Origin: Trinickia dinghuensis
Lineage (GTDB): Bacteria > Pseudomonadota > Gammaproteobacteria > Burkholderiales > Burkholderiaceae
Direction of reading: 5' to 3'
Assembly: GCF_003367175.1 (NCBI RefSeq)
Contig: NZ_QRGA01000007.1
Coordinates: 295,060 to 359,059 of the forward strand
DNA: 64,000 nt
Below are positions 41,777 to 50,814 of this stretch, piece by piece. Position 1 is the first letter of the stretch; every line of letters starts with the position of its first letter. The notes under the pieces are model-generated. The model worked only from the letters and a program-made list of their open reading frames with translations. It had not been told where the DNA came from and did no database searches. Both the position numbers and the translations under genes were made by a program.

Positions 41777-44374
41777 TCAGTAAGAAAACACCGCGCTGCA
41801 AAACACGCCGCGCGCGCGGTCGTCGCCCACGATCTTCCATCGGTACTGGACCGACAACTCGATCGACGAGCGCAGCGTGTCGTAGCGGCCGTCGCGGAAC
41901 GCGTAGCGTCCGGTCACGCCCACGCCGGCCCCGACCGGAATGCTGCTGTCGATGGTCGAGTCGTAATCGGCGCCGACGACGGCATACGGAAACAGCGTGA
42001 AGCGCGGACTGACGCGATCGACCCGGTAAGTCCGCCCCGCCTCGAGCACGGCAGTCGCGTAATTGGACTGATGCACGAAGTAGTGGCCGCCCTCGGCATA
42101 CGCCGACAGCGTCCACCAGGACGGCACGTCGACACGCCGTTCAGTGCCGATGCCGCCCGAGTACGCGAGCCGCGCGAGCCAATCGCCCTGCGCCTGCGAG
42201 CCGATCGGGACGATGCGTTCGAAGGCCGCGATGGCGTCGAGATTCGCGAACGGCTTGCCGCGCACACCGAACGCGGCTTCGAGCGAATCGGCGCCGCTCG
42301 CGCCGCCGCCGGCCACGCCGAAGCTCTCGTAGCCGCGCGCATAGAGTTCGAGCATCCGATCGCCGAGGCTGCCGAACGGGCGCCAATACACCTCGGTGCC
42401 GGCCTGCCAGCTGTTGCTCGTTACCGGTCTTGGCGCCGATAGGTAGCCCGATTGCAGACCGGCGCCGCGATAGTCGAGCGTGACGTCGAAGCCCCAGCGG
42501 CGCGTCGCCTCGGAGTGCGCCGCGCGCAGGTCCTCGAGCTGCTGAGCCTCCGCGCCTTTGACGGGGCCGCGCACGTGACGCCGGCTCTCGGCGGCGAGCT
42601 TGTCGATCGCCCGCTCGAAATAGCGCGCCGAAACGGCATCGCGATTGGCGGACTCGGCGGCGTAGCCCACATCGGCCAACGTCGAGGCCGGCAGCTTGCC
42701 TTGCGCGTCGGCCTGCTTGAAGGCTGCCAGTGCGCGGGCGTTGTCGCCTGCCCGCAGCGCGACGTAGCCCGCGTCCAGCGGCGGCAGCGAATCGAACAAA
42801 CCGTCGGCAATCAACTTGCGCGCTTCGTCCGCCGATTCGCGCGTCAGCCCGGCATCGTCGAGCGCATCGATCAGTTCGACGCGATGCTGCGCACTGTCGG
42901 GCGCCGCCGCCACGGCTTCGCGCGCATAGCGCACGGCCGCTTGCTTGTCGCCGCGCTCGCTCGCGCGTTCGAGCTCGCTCGCCGCGGCATAGCCCGGATC
43001 GGCCGGCCAGACATCGCAGCTTTCGCCGAAGTCGGGGTCGTTCTGGCAATCGACGATGGGGCGGGCCGCGTCAGGCCGCGCCACGTCAGGCCGGGTCGTG
43101 TCAGGTCGGGCCGAATCAGACCGGGCCGAGGCGAGCCCCGGCGCTTTGCGCGCCTCCGCCGCGAGTTGCCGGCGCGCCCGGGCCAAGCGCTCCGTGATGA
43201 ACGCATCGGAGTCGTCTCCCGTCGGCTTCAGCGCGGCGAGCCGGTCCGCGGCCTGCTTCGCCCTGCCTTGCGTCATCCAGATATCGGCGGCGATCGCACG
43301 CGCGCTGTTCAACGTGGCACGCGTCTCGTCATGATCGTGGAAGACGATCTCCAGGTCGGCGTCGGCTTGCTCGATGCGCCCCTGGGCCACCCGCGCGTAA
43401 GCGCGAAACACATAGGGCATGACCTCGGTGTCGTCGTAGGCGATCGCATCGCTTGCCGCGGCCTCGAGCCCAGGCCAATCGCCGGCCGAGATCAGCTTGT
43501 CGAACAATGCGACGCGATAGTCGGTGTTGTCCGGTGCGTAGGCGACGGCCTCTTTGCCCGCCGCGATAGCAGCGGACAGATCCCCCGCTTTCCGCGCCGC
43601 GAACGCCCGCTTCGATGCCTGCGGCGCGAGGCCGTTGCCGATGAACGTGCGGCGTAATCTGAGATCGTCGCTGTCGCCGAATTGTCGAACCGCATCGACG
43701 TCGGCCTGCCAAGCGAGCGTGTCGTTGCCGGCCGCGCTTGCCGAATCGATCAGCAACAGACGCAATCGCAGCACGTCGGGCCGCAGCGCGATCGCGCGCT
43801 GGGCGTTTTGCGCGGCGTTGGCGAAGTGCTTCGCAGCGTAGGCTAGATAGGCGCTGTGTGCCGCGTCGAACGCCTCGCCCGTCAATGCATCGCTGGGTAC
43901 CGGTTGGGCAGGCGCGCTCCGCGCGATCTTCGTCGCAGCTTTCGCCACGGCATCGATTTGCCCGCGCCGCTTCACGAGCGGACGTCGCGGTCCTAGCACT
44001 TTGATGGCGTCGCCGAGCGCTTGGCTCGCCGCGGCATAACGATGTTGTGCGGCGAGCGAGTTGGCCAGCAATAGGCGCAACTCGGGCACGTCGGGCCGCT
44101 GCCGAATCGCCTCGCGCGCGAGTGCGGCGGCTTGCGCGTAGTCGTGCTGTCCGTAGTCGGCATAGGCCTGCTCGGCGACGCGATAAGCCGCACCGGCGAG
44201 CGGCGGAGGCGGCTGCGCACCCCTGTCCTCGCTCGCATGCACGGGCGCTTGCGCGAACGCGAAGCACGCCGCACAGGCCTGCGCCACTAACCGAAGCTGC
44301 CGCTTCAACGACACCGGCGGCGTGGATATCGTGCCGGGAGAAAACCGCGCATTCGAATTCAGACGGCCGCTCAT
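41777..44374 (-). CDS. NfrA-like outer-membrane TPR/beta-barrel exporter
   Basis: 865 residues from the ATG at 44374, which overlaps the nfrB stop; a frame open to 45922 is a chance extension. Features in order: a signal peptide (about 22-46), many TPR units (50-600) with an Arg-Pro-Asp repeat tract, then a C-terminal domain of about 230 residues that looks like a beta-barrel (FDVTLDYRGAGLQSGYLSAP, VEYW-type strands) and ends in Phe-Ser-Tyr. This is the architecture of NfrA, the phage N4 outer-membrane receptor protein that exports the Nfr polysaccharide. Confidence 0.82.
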   Translation of the reverse strand: MSGRLNSNARFSPGTISTPPVSLKRQLRLVAQACAACFAFAQAPVHASEDRGAQPPPPLAGAAYRVAEQAYADYGQHDYAQAAALAREAIRQRPDVPELRLLLANSLAAQHRYAAASQALGDAIKVLGPRRPLVKRRGQIDAVAKAATKIARSAPAQPVPSDALTGEAFDAAHSAYLAYAAKHFANAAQNAQRAIALRPDVLRLRLLLIDSASAAGNDTLAWQADVDAVRQFGDSDDLRLRRTFIGNGLAPQASKRAFAARKAGDLSAAIAAGKEAVAYAPDNTDYRVALFDKLISAGDWPGLEAAASDAIAYDDTEVMPYVFRAYARVAQGRIEQADADLEIVFHDHDETRATLNSARAIAADIWMTQGRAKQAADRLAALKPTGDDSDAFITERLARARRQLAAEARKAPGLASARSDSARPDTTRPDVARPDAARPIVDCQNDPDFGESCDVWPADPGYAAASELERASERGDKQAAVRYAREAVAAAPDSAQHRVELIDALDDAGLTRESADEARKLIADGLFDSLPPLDAGYVALRAGDNARALAAFKQADAQGKLPASTLADVGYAAESANRDAVSARYFERAIDKLAAESRRHVRGPVKGAEAQQLEDLRAAHSEATRRWGFDVTLDYRGAGLQSGYLSAPRPVTSNSWQAGTEVYWRPFGSLGDRMLELYARGYESFGVAGGGASGADSLEAAFGVRGKPFANLDAIAAFERIVPIGSQAQGDWLARLAYSGGIGTERRVDVPSWWTLSAYAEGGHYFVHQSNYATAVLEAGRTYRVDRVSPRFTLFPYAVVGADYDSTIDSSIPVGAGVGVTGRYAFRDGRYDTLRSSIELSVQYRWKIVGDDRARGVFCSAVFSY
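43060..43134 (-). repeat. degenerate 15-bp tandem repeat inside the NfrA-like gene
   Basis: Five 15-bp units, mostly ending TCAG on the plus strand, encode an Ala/Ser-Arg-Pro-Asp repeat (SARPDTTRPDVARPDAARP). It probably forms a flexible linker between TPR blocks and may vary in number between strains. Confidence 0.8.
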
Positions 44375-46545
44375 GCCATGACTCCCGTCGGTCCGCTTGC
44401 GCGACGCTGTTCTTGGACGACGCGTTCGATCGCCTCGCGCGATACGACGCCGCGCGCCACCATGAAATCGCCGATGCGGCCATGCCGATCGGGGAGGTAT
44501 TCGGTCAGCGCCGCTTCGAACGCTTGCCGGCGCACATAGCCGCGCTCGATGAGCAGATCGCCGAGCAGCGGCACGCTCGCCGCGCGTCCCAATCCGCCCT
44601 CTCCGTCGACGTGCGCCCGCTCTTCGGTTTTCGCCGGCGTGACGCCGCGCAGCCGCCGCAGCCCGAAAGCGATCTCGCCTTCTCGTACGATGCGTTGCTC
44701 GATACCGCAGCCCAACTGCGCTTCGAACTGCGCGACCCATGCGTCGCCAAGCGGGCTCGCGGTCAGTACGACAGCAAAGCCTTCGGCGTTGTAACCCTGC
44801 GGCAAAATTCGATAGCGGACGATCGTATCCAGCGGCAGCAAGTCTCGATGACGCTCGAGCGAGGCCGCATCGAGCGCGCCGCGGCCGATATCGCTTTGAA
44901 AGGCGATCGCTTCGGCGAGCGTCTCGTCGTCGAGCCAGCCCTTGGCCATCAGCACCCGTCCGAGCGGCGCCTCGCGGGCATGCGCTTCGTCGAGCGCGCT
45001 TTGAAGCTGCTCGGCGTCGATCGCCTGCCACGAGATCAGGAGTTCGCCGAGCCGCTGACGCCGGTCGAGCAGTCCATCGGCCGACGGAAAATCGTGCATC
45101 GTCTTGTCCCAGGCGAGCCGCTTGCCCGTAAAGACGTGCACGAGAAAGAGCCGCCACGCACGCGCCACGGCCAAGAAGTTGATGTAGTTGGCAACGACCA
45201 TGCGCGGCGCCGAGAGCAACCCGTGCTCCCAACCGTACAGGCGCGTGACGAAGTAGATCCGCTGCACGGTGCGCAGCATCAACGCCACGGCATTGATCCA
45301 GAGCAGTGCGCGGAACCAACTCGCGTCGGCGAGCGGCGAAGCAGCGAAAGGCGGCGCGATGCCGAGTGCGTCGGCCAGCGCGAACAGCAGAAACTGCGCG
45401 ACGAGCACGTACGCGAGCATGCCGACGATCGCCGTGACCGTGCCCTTGCGATCGCGCAGCAGCAGATAGCGATTGGCGAGCGAGCCCGAAAAACCCGTTT
45501 GCCGCCAGCCCTGCAACCCGATTCCGAGCGTCCAGCGCGCGCGCTGCCGATAGGCCGTGCGCAGCGTGTCGGGGAAAAATTCGCGCACGCAAAGCGGCAT
45601 CGTCAACGTGAACTCGCGCACGGGGCCGAGGCCGAACCATGTCTTGCGGCGCGCCGCGAACGTGACGGGAAAGCGCGCGAAGATCGACTGCATGCCGAGC
45701 TTGGCCAGCCGCGCGCCGACGTCGTAGTCCTCGGTCAGACTTTCGGTGTTGAACGGCTGATTGTCGGTCTCGTCGATCAGCGCAAGCAGCGCGCGCCGAG
45801 AAAAGCAGGTCCCCACGCCGGCCGAAGGCACCGCGCCGGCCAAGCTCTCGCGCACGACGAGGTCCTTCGCGTGCCACTCCGCGAACTCGTCCATATAGGT
45901 GCCGGCCACGAGTTCGAACCAATGCCGCTCGAGCGAGGCGACGGGCAACTGGATCATGTCCTTGCGCGGCAGCAGGTAATTGAAGAACTTCAATTCGAGC
46001 GGATGCAATACGTCTTCGCTGTCATGAAGCACGACACCCGCGAACTCGATGTCCGCTTCGCGCTCGTACTTGAAGATCGCTTGGATGACCCAGTTCAGGC
46101 AATCGGCCTTGCAGGTCGGCCCGTCGTGCGGCACCTCGACGCGGCGTAGCTGCCGGTAGCGGCGGCGCATGCGCTCGACTTCCTCGATCGTGCGCGCATC
46201 GTTGCGGTAGGTCCCGACGAACACGACGTATTGGCGGTAGTCGAGTACGCGCACCAGATCCTCGAGCATCGCCGCGATGACGTCGTACTCGAGCCAAGCG
46301 GGCACCATGATCGCGATCGGCTGTTCCTCGCGCGCCTGCAGCTCGGCGGCCGTGAGCGGACGGAAGCGCCGCTTCACGGTGAATTGCCGATAGGTCTCGC
46401 GTGACCAATACCAGAGATCGACGAACAAATCGTCGAGGCTCGAGACGAAGATGGCAACGGCGACCACGGCGGCGACGAGCTCGAGCGCCGTGAAGTAGCG
46501 GCCCATGGCGTAGCCGCCGTACCAAGTCCATGCCGCGAGGCTCAT
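44371..46545 (-). CDS. NfrB-like GT2 synthase with MshEN (c-di-GMP) domains
   Basis: 724 residues from the ATG at 46545, which overlaps the bcsB-like stop. One membrane span near the N-terminus, a processive GT2 domain with acidic motifs (VLHDSEDV at about 173-180, LTEDYDVG at 270-277) and QRARW (334-338), more membrane spans (about 365-390, 410-430), then an MshEN motif (RLGELLISWQAIDAEQLQSA through LGRVLMAKG, about 498-540) and a second near 640-720 (LLGDLLIERGYV through RIGDFMVARGVV). In E. coli NfrB the MshEN domain binds c-di-GMP and switches polymer synthesis on. Confidence 0.88.
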   Translation of the reverse strand: MSLAAWTWYGGYAMGRYFTALELVAAVVAVAIFVSSLDDLFVDLWYWSRETYRQFTVKRRFRPLTAAELQAREEQPIAIMVPAWLEYDVIAAMLEDLVRVLDYRQYVVFVGTYRNDARTIEEVERMRRRYRQLRRVEVPHDGPTCKADCLNWVIQAIFKYEREADIEFAGVVLHDSEDVLHPLELKFFNYLLPRKDMIQLPVASLERHWFELVAGTYMDEFAEWHAKDLVVRESLAGAVPSAGVGTCFSRRALLALIDETDNQPFNTESLTEDYDVGARLAKLGMQSIFARFPVTFAARRKTWFGLGPVREFTLTMPLCVREFFPDTLRTAYRQRARWTLGIGLQGWRQTGFSGSLANRYLLLRDRKGTVTAIVGMLAYVLVAQFLLFALADALGIAPPFAASPLADASWFRALLWINAVALMLRTVQRIYFVTRLYGWEHGLLSAPRMVVANYINFLAVARAWRLFLVHVFTGKRLAWDKTMHDFPSADGLLDRRQRLGELLISWQAIDAEQLQSALDEAHAREAPLGRVLMAKGWLDDETLAEAIAFQSDIGRGALDAASLERHRDLLPLDTIVRYRILPQGYNAEGFAVVLTASPLGDAWVAQFEAQLGCGIEQRIVREGEIAFGLRRLRGVTPAKTEERAHVDGEGGLGRAASVPLLGDLLIERGYVRRQAFEAALTEYLPDRHGRIGDFMVARGVVSREAIERVVQEQRRASGPTGVMA

Positions 46546-48776
46546 TGCGCGTCGCCCTTCGCCCGGTGACGACGGCGTTCGACGCCGGCAACCACGAACA
46601 GCGCGAGCAGCAGTGCGACGATGCCCGTGGCGATCAGCCACGGCAGGCGGCGCGAGAATGCATCGTCGGCCGCGTGGTCGGTGACGACTTCGCCCGGATG
46701 GCGCGAATCGAACAGCCGCACGACGCCATCTTTAGCGACGAGTGCCACGTCCCCGCGTGCGAGACGCAGCGTGGACGGCACCTTCGGCGCCGCGCCGCCG
46801 AGCGTGCGATAGGCGATCCCTGTCGTCCCGTTCGCATGCGTCACATCGAGGACGGCGAGGTTCGAGAGACCCGAGACGTCGGCATAGACGCGCCCCGATT
46901 GGTCGACGAGCGTAAGACGGTTGTTCGACAGTTGCGCGAGCGCCGCTTTTTCGTCTTGCAGCGCAACGTCCATCGCGAGGAACGGCCCGCTCGGCGCCGC
47001 CGCCGCGCCGCTCGCCACAACCGAGAACGTCGCCCTCGTCGGCGCGATGCCCGCCACGTCGGCCAACCGGGCCACGCGGGATACCGCTTGCGTCGCATCG
47101 TCGAGATACGCGGCGGGCACGATCACGTTCGCCGCCGTCGCGAAACGCGCGAGCATGCCGATGAAGTCGTCGTCGGTGGAGGCGCGCGCGAGCGTCAGGT
47201 GACTGGTCGGGAGGATCGCGACCGGATATCCCTGCGAGCGCGCCTCGCAGTCGCCGTCGGGGCGACGCTGAAACACGACGCGCAGCGTATTGGTCGGCGC
47301 GAGCGCGTAGCGCGGCACGTGCGCGGTAATCCGCTGCGGCTTGCCGTCGCCGTCGAGCATCTTCGAAGCGATCAGCACGCCGTTGAGGTAGACGGAAGCG
47401 ATGTTGCCGTCGTGGCGCGGCGTCGGAGCGGCAGCCACGTCGAGCGCGAGCTGGTCGGGCAGCTTGCCGTTCGCGGCGACGGCAGCCAGATCGAAGCTGG
47501 CGTCCCACATCGCGCGGCCGAGCACGTCGAGCGTACGCGGCTCCCCGCCGAGCGCCGACAACGCGATCCGCTTGACGTCGGGGCTCGGCGTATCGTCGAG
47601 CCGGTGCACGACGTAGCGGTCCGCCACGCCGATGGGTCGCCAGTCGTGCACGAGCGCTTGCGCGGCAACGCGGTCGCCGACGACGATCGTCGTTTGCCCC
47701 GGCAAATGGGCGATGCGGATTTCGCCCGCCGCGAGCGGGGTGGTGATCGGCGCGAACGCGCGCGTGCGCCACGCATCGAAGGCGGCCGCGCCGTCGGGCG
47801 AAGCTGCGGCGATCTGCTGACGCAACGCATCGAGCGCCGCATTCGCTTGCTGGCGCAACGCGTCGTCCGCGACGATGATGTCCGGCGCAAACGCAGTGGG
47901 CGAAGCGAGTACCAACGCCGCGCCGACTTGCGCCGCATCGGCAAGCTTGACGCTGCCGCCGCCGGCGAGCGCCGCGAACGCGGGCACCGCACGCAGCGCG
48001 GCGGGCACGCCGGCCGCATCGACCTCGACCGTGTCGCCCACCTTCGGCCAAGCACGCACGACGGGCCGCCGGCCCTCGCGCTCCATCAGCGTGTCGACAC
48101 GCCAAGCGGTGTCGAACGCTGCATCGCTGATATGCGCGCCCGAGATCGCGATGACGGGCGCCGCCGGCAGTGCGCTCCATGCGGTGCGTACGTCCGCGAT
48201 GGCGCCCGGATCGAAGCTGTACGTCAAACGCGAACTCGGCGCCACGCGCAGCACGTTGCCGATGGCCGTCTGGTCGGTACACAGCCGATCGTCGAGAATC
48301 GACGACCATTGCAGCCCCACGCGCACGAAGCCGCTCGCGCGCGGCGAGCCGTCCACGCCGACGCTCGCCTGCGCATCGCCCTGCGGCGGCACGAAGCCGC
48401 GCGCCAGCACGGGCGAACCGTCGAGCGAGACGAGCATCGTCTCGCGGCCGCCGTCGGCATGCAGATACCCGCCGTCGATCTGCAGCGTTGCGTTGTCGAT
48501 CGGCAGTCCCGCGGGCACCGGCAAATACAGCTCGTGGCGCGTGTCGGGCGCGGATAGCACGAGCGGATCGTGCAAACCGAGATCGGCGAGCGAGACGCTG
48601 CGCGCGACGACACGATGCTCGCCGAGGTGGGCAAAGGTATCGGTCAGGCCGGTCGAGGCGGCATCCGTGGCCGCCGGCGCCACCGCCAACGCGGCGTGGG
48701 CGAACAGCAGAACCGGCGCGGCGCACAGGGCGAGCCGCAGGCGCGCGACGGCGCGCGTGGAGGAATCGGACATCAC
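46542..48776 (-). CDS. BcsB-like periplasmic polysaccharide export protein
   Basis: 744 residues: a signal peptide (ARLRLALCAAPVLLFAHAAL), a large periplasmic region of two beta/ferredoxin-like modules (LVLSAPDTRHELYLPVPAGL, LNGVLIASKMLDGDGKPQRI) and a C-terminal membrane anchor (WLIATGIVALLLALFVVAGV). BcsB partners the cellulose synthase BcsA; the matching member of the nfr locus in E. coli is the BcsB-like protein beside nfrA/nfrB. It would guide the polymer from NfrB to NfrA. Confidence 0.82.
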   Translation of the reverse strand: MMSDSSTRAVARLRLALCAAPVLLFAHAALAVAPAATDAASTGLTDTFAHLGEHRVVARSVSLADLGLHDPLVLSAPDTRHELYLPVPAGLPIDNATLQIDGGYLHADGGRETMLVSLDGSPVLARGFVPPQGDAQASVGVDGSPRASGFVRVGLQWSSILDDRLCTDQTAIGNVLRVAPSSRLTYSFDPGAIADVRTAWSALPAAPVIAISGAHISDAAFDTAWRVDTLMEREGRRPVVRAWPKVGDTVEVDAAGVPAALRAVPAFAALAGGGSVKLADAAQVGAALVLASPTAFAPDIIVADDALRQQANAALDALRQQIAAASPDGAAAFDAWRTRAFAPITTPLAAGEIRIAHLPGQTTIVVGDRVAAQALVHDWRPIGVADRYVVHRLDDTPSPDVKRIALSALGGEPRTLDVLGRAMWDASFDLAAVAANGKLPDQLALDVAAAPTPRHDGNIASVYLNGVLIASKMLDGDGKPQRITAHVPRYALAPTNTLRVVFQRRPDGDCEARSQGYPVAILPTSHLTLARASTDDDFIGMLARFATAANVIVPAAYLDDATQAVSRVARLADVAGIAPTRATFSVVASGAAAAPSGPFLAMDVALQDEKAALAQLSNNRLTLVDQSGRVYADVSGLSNLAVLDVTHANGTTGIAYRTLGGAAPKVPSTLRLARGDVALVAKDGVVRLFDSRHPGEVVTDHAADDAFSRRLPWLIATGIVALLLALFVVAGVERRRHRAKGDAQ

Positions 48777-48851
48777 GGTCTATCGGAATGAGGTGAGCGA
48801 GTTGTGAAAGGACTGAGGGCACCCCGATGGGATGCCCGCACGGCACTAGAG

Positions 48852-50081
48852 CTAGAGCGCGAGTCCGACGCGGCCGATGGCCAAGTCCGCGCGACGAGGA
48901 GCGGCCGTATAAATCGATGTGTCGATCTCCTGCCGCCGCACCGTGCTGGAGAACTCGGTGAGCGGCTGCCCCGCGAGCGCGGCGACGATGCGCTGCGCCG
49001 CGAGACCGTCCCCATAGGGGCTGATCGGCTCGCGCGGCGCCACGCCTGCACGCCGCTCGTCGAGCAGCGCGCGCACGCCTTCGACGATCGACTCGGTGCG
49101 CGTCCCGACGAGCCGAACCGCGCCGGCCTCGAGCGCTTCCGGACGTTCAGTGACGTCGCGCATGACGAGCACGGGTTTGCCCAGCGCGGGCGCTTCTTCC
49201 TGGACGCCGCCCGAATCGGTCAATACGATGGCCGCACGCTGCATGAGGCGCACGAAGCCGAGATAGTCGAGCGGTTCGATCAAGTGCACGCCGGGCGTAT
49301 CGCCGATGCGGGCACGCGCCGGTGCGCGGACGTTGGGGTTCAGGTGGACGGGATAGACGATTTGCACGTCGCCGCTGCGGGCGAGTTCGTCAAGCGCCGT
49401 GCAGATCGCCGCGAAGCCTTCGCCGAAGCTTTCCCGCCGGTGGCCCGTCACGAGCACGATCGGTTTGGCATCGTCGAGTTCGGGCAGCTGTGCGTCGAGC
49501 TTGGCGCGCAGCGACGCGTCGGCATCGATGCGCGCCGTCGTCGCGTACAGCGCGTCGATGACGGTATTTCCGGTCACGACGATGCGGCCCTGCAGCGCCT
49601 CGGCCATCAGATTGGCCTTCGCACTGTGCGTGGGGGCGAACATGAGGTCGCTGATCGCATCGATGATGCGGCGATTCATTTCCTCGGGCCACGGGCTCGA
49701 CAGATCGCCCGTGCGCAAACCGGCTTCGACGTGGCCGACAGGGATACGGCGATGGAAAGCGGCCAACGCCGCGGCGCAAGCCGTCGTCGTATCGCCGTGA
49801 ACGAGCACGTAGTCGGGGCGCTCTTGCGCGAGGACGTCGTCGAAAGAAAAGATCAGCCGTGAGGCAAGACCGTTCAGCGTTTGATTGGCCGTCATCAGCG
49901 CGAGGTCGTATCGCGGACGGATATCGAATAATTCCAGGACTTGTTCGAGCATCGACCGGTGTTGGCCGCTCACGCAAACGATCGACTCGAGGCCGGGCGC
50001 TTCTTCGAGTGCCTTGACGACGGGCGCCATCTTAATCGCCTCGGGACGCGTGCCGAAAACGGACAGAATCTTCAATGCCAT
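48852..50081 (-). CDS. wecB: UDP-N-acetylglucosamine 2-epimerase (WecB-like)
   Basis: 409 residues with the full epimerase signature: VFGTRPEAIKMAPVVKAL, VHGDTTTA, HVEAGLRTGD, NTVIDAL, TGHRRESFGEGF and LTDSGGVQEEAPALGKPVL. It converts UDP-GlcNAc to UDP-ManNAc. The C-terminal tail is about 30 residues longer than E. coli WecB. As first gene of the operon it indicates a ManNAc-containing polymer, matching the known need for WecB (NfrC) in phage N4 receptor polysaccharide. Confidence 0.93.
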   Translation of the reverse strand: MALKILSVFGTRPEAIKMAPVVKALEEAPGLESIVCVSGQHRSMLEQVLELFDIRPRYDLALMTANQTLNGLASRLIFSFDDVLAQERPDYVLVHGDTTTACAAALAAFHRRIPVGHVEAGLRTGDLSSPWPEEMNRRIIDAISDLMFAPTHSAKANLMAEALQGRIVVTGNTVIDALYATTARIDADASLRAKLDAQLPELDDAKPIVLVTGHRRESFGEGFAAICTALDELARSGDVQIVYPVHLNPNVRAPARARIGDTPGVHLIEPLDYLGFVRLMQRAAIVLTDSGGVQEEAPALGKPVLVMRDVTERPEALEAGAVRLVGTRTESIVEGVRALLDERRAGVAPREPISPYGDGLAAQRIVAALAGQPLTEFSSTVRRQEIDTSIYTAAPRRADLAIGRVGLAL

Positions 50082-50597
50082 CGTGTGACTTCCCCGGTGA
50101 ATTTCTTTTATTCGGCCGTTTCGCGCCTGGCTCGCTTGCTAACGCGTTGCTACAAGCGGCGGAGGCGCCGACGTCCGACTGGTCGTATTGTTCGGCTTAC
50201 GTTGGCGGCGATCGATCCGATGCCCGTGAATGGGCCTTGGACAACGATGCCGCGCAATCGCGCCGGAAACGAATTCTCTGAAATTCCGAGGGGCGACCGT
50301 ACAAACAATCGTTAAATCTCTCAAAATATATTGTTAAAAATTGTTGAGATGTTCGGGTGCAAACGATTTACCGATGATAGGGATTCAGCGTTTTTCGCGC
50401 GGCCACGACACCTTACATTTTGACCATCTGCCTCGATTACGGTTGACCGAAATCTCGGAAATCGATCTACCTGATCACTATCGAATCTCGTTAATATTCG
50501 TGACGTGCGAGTCGAATAACACCAATCGATCGCACACCCATGAAGATTGAAAATTGCGGCGCAATCGATTGCGCAACATAGACAGATTAGTCTTGTG
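50082..50597. other. AT-rich promoter region of the exopolysaccharide operon
   Basis: No intact gene over about 515 nt. The stretch 50290-50560 is markedly AT-rich for this genome, with TTGTTAAAAATTGTT-type inverted half-sites around 50325-50345. Such DNA is a plausible H-NS-like silencing or regulator site upstream of wecB. I cannot fix a promoter with confidence. Confidence 0.5.
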
Positions 50598-50746
50598 TGA
50601 TCTGAAAACGGAAGATGGAAGACGGCATCGTTGAGTACTTCGACGCCTGCGTAGCCCAAGGGGGCGACGACCTAGCCTTCATCGGACATGCACTGGGCGT
50701 GATTGCCTGTGCCGCAAGCAAGCCTCTCGAGGACTCACTACAATAG
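50598..50746 (+). pseudogene. relic of a HigA/HI1420-family antitoxin
   Basis: From 50615 the frame reads DGIVEYFDACVAQGGDDLAF, then IGHALGVIACAASK and a stop. This matches the N-terminal half of HI1420-type antitoxins, whose usual lead-in (LKTED) is present one frame over at 50602-50616, indicating a frameshift. The DNA-binding C-terminus and any toxin gene are gone. Confidence 0.6.
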
Positions 50747-50814
50747 CGGGATCGGTTCCACGCTGGTTGCCGAATGAAAGAGCCGCCTCGGCACCAGCCT
50801 TCCCCCTAGCTGTG

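Noticed and set aside
44375-45922. Open extension of the nfrA-like frame reaching 45922, giving a 1381-residue protein
   Set aside because: The extension is low-complexity Arg-rich, runs opposite in sense to nothing but lies across the nfrB-like gene, and the ATG at 44374 overlaps the nfrB stop with a signal peptide after it.
50321-50659. 112-codon minus-strand frame in the AT-rich intergenic DNA
   Set aside because: Its reading overlaps the promoter region of wecB and the antitoxin relic, and has no family motif or ribosome site.
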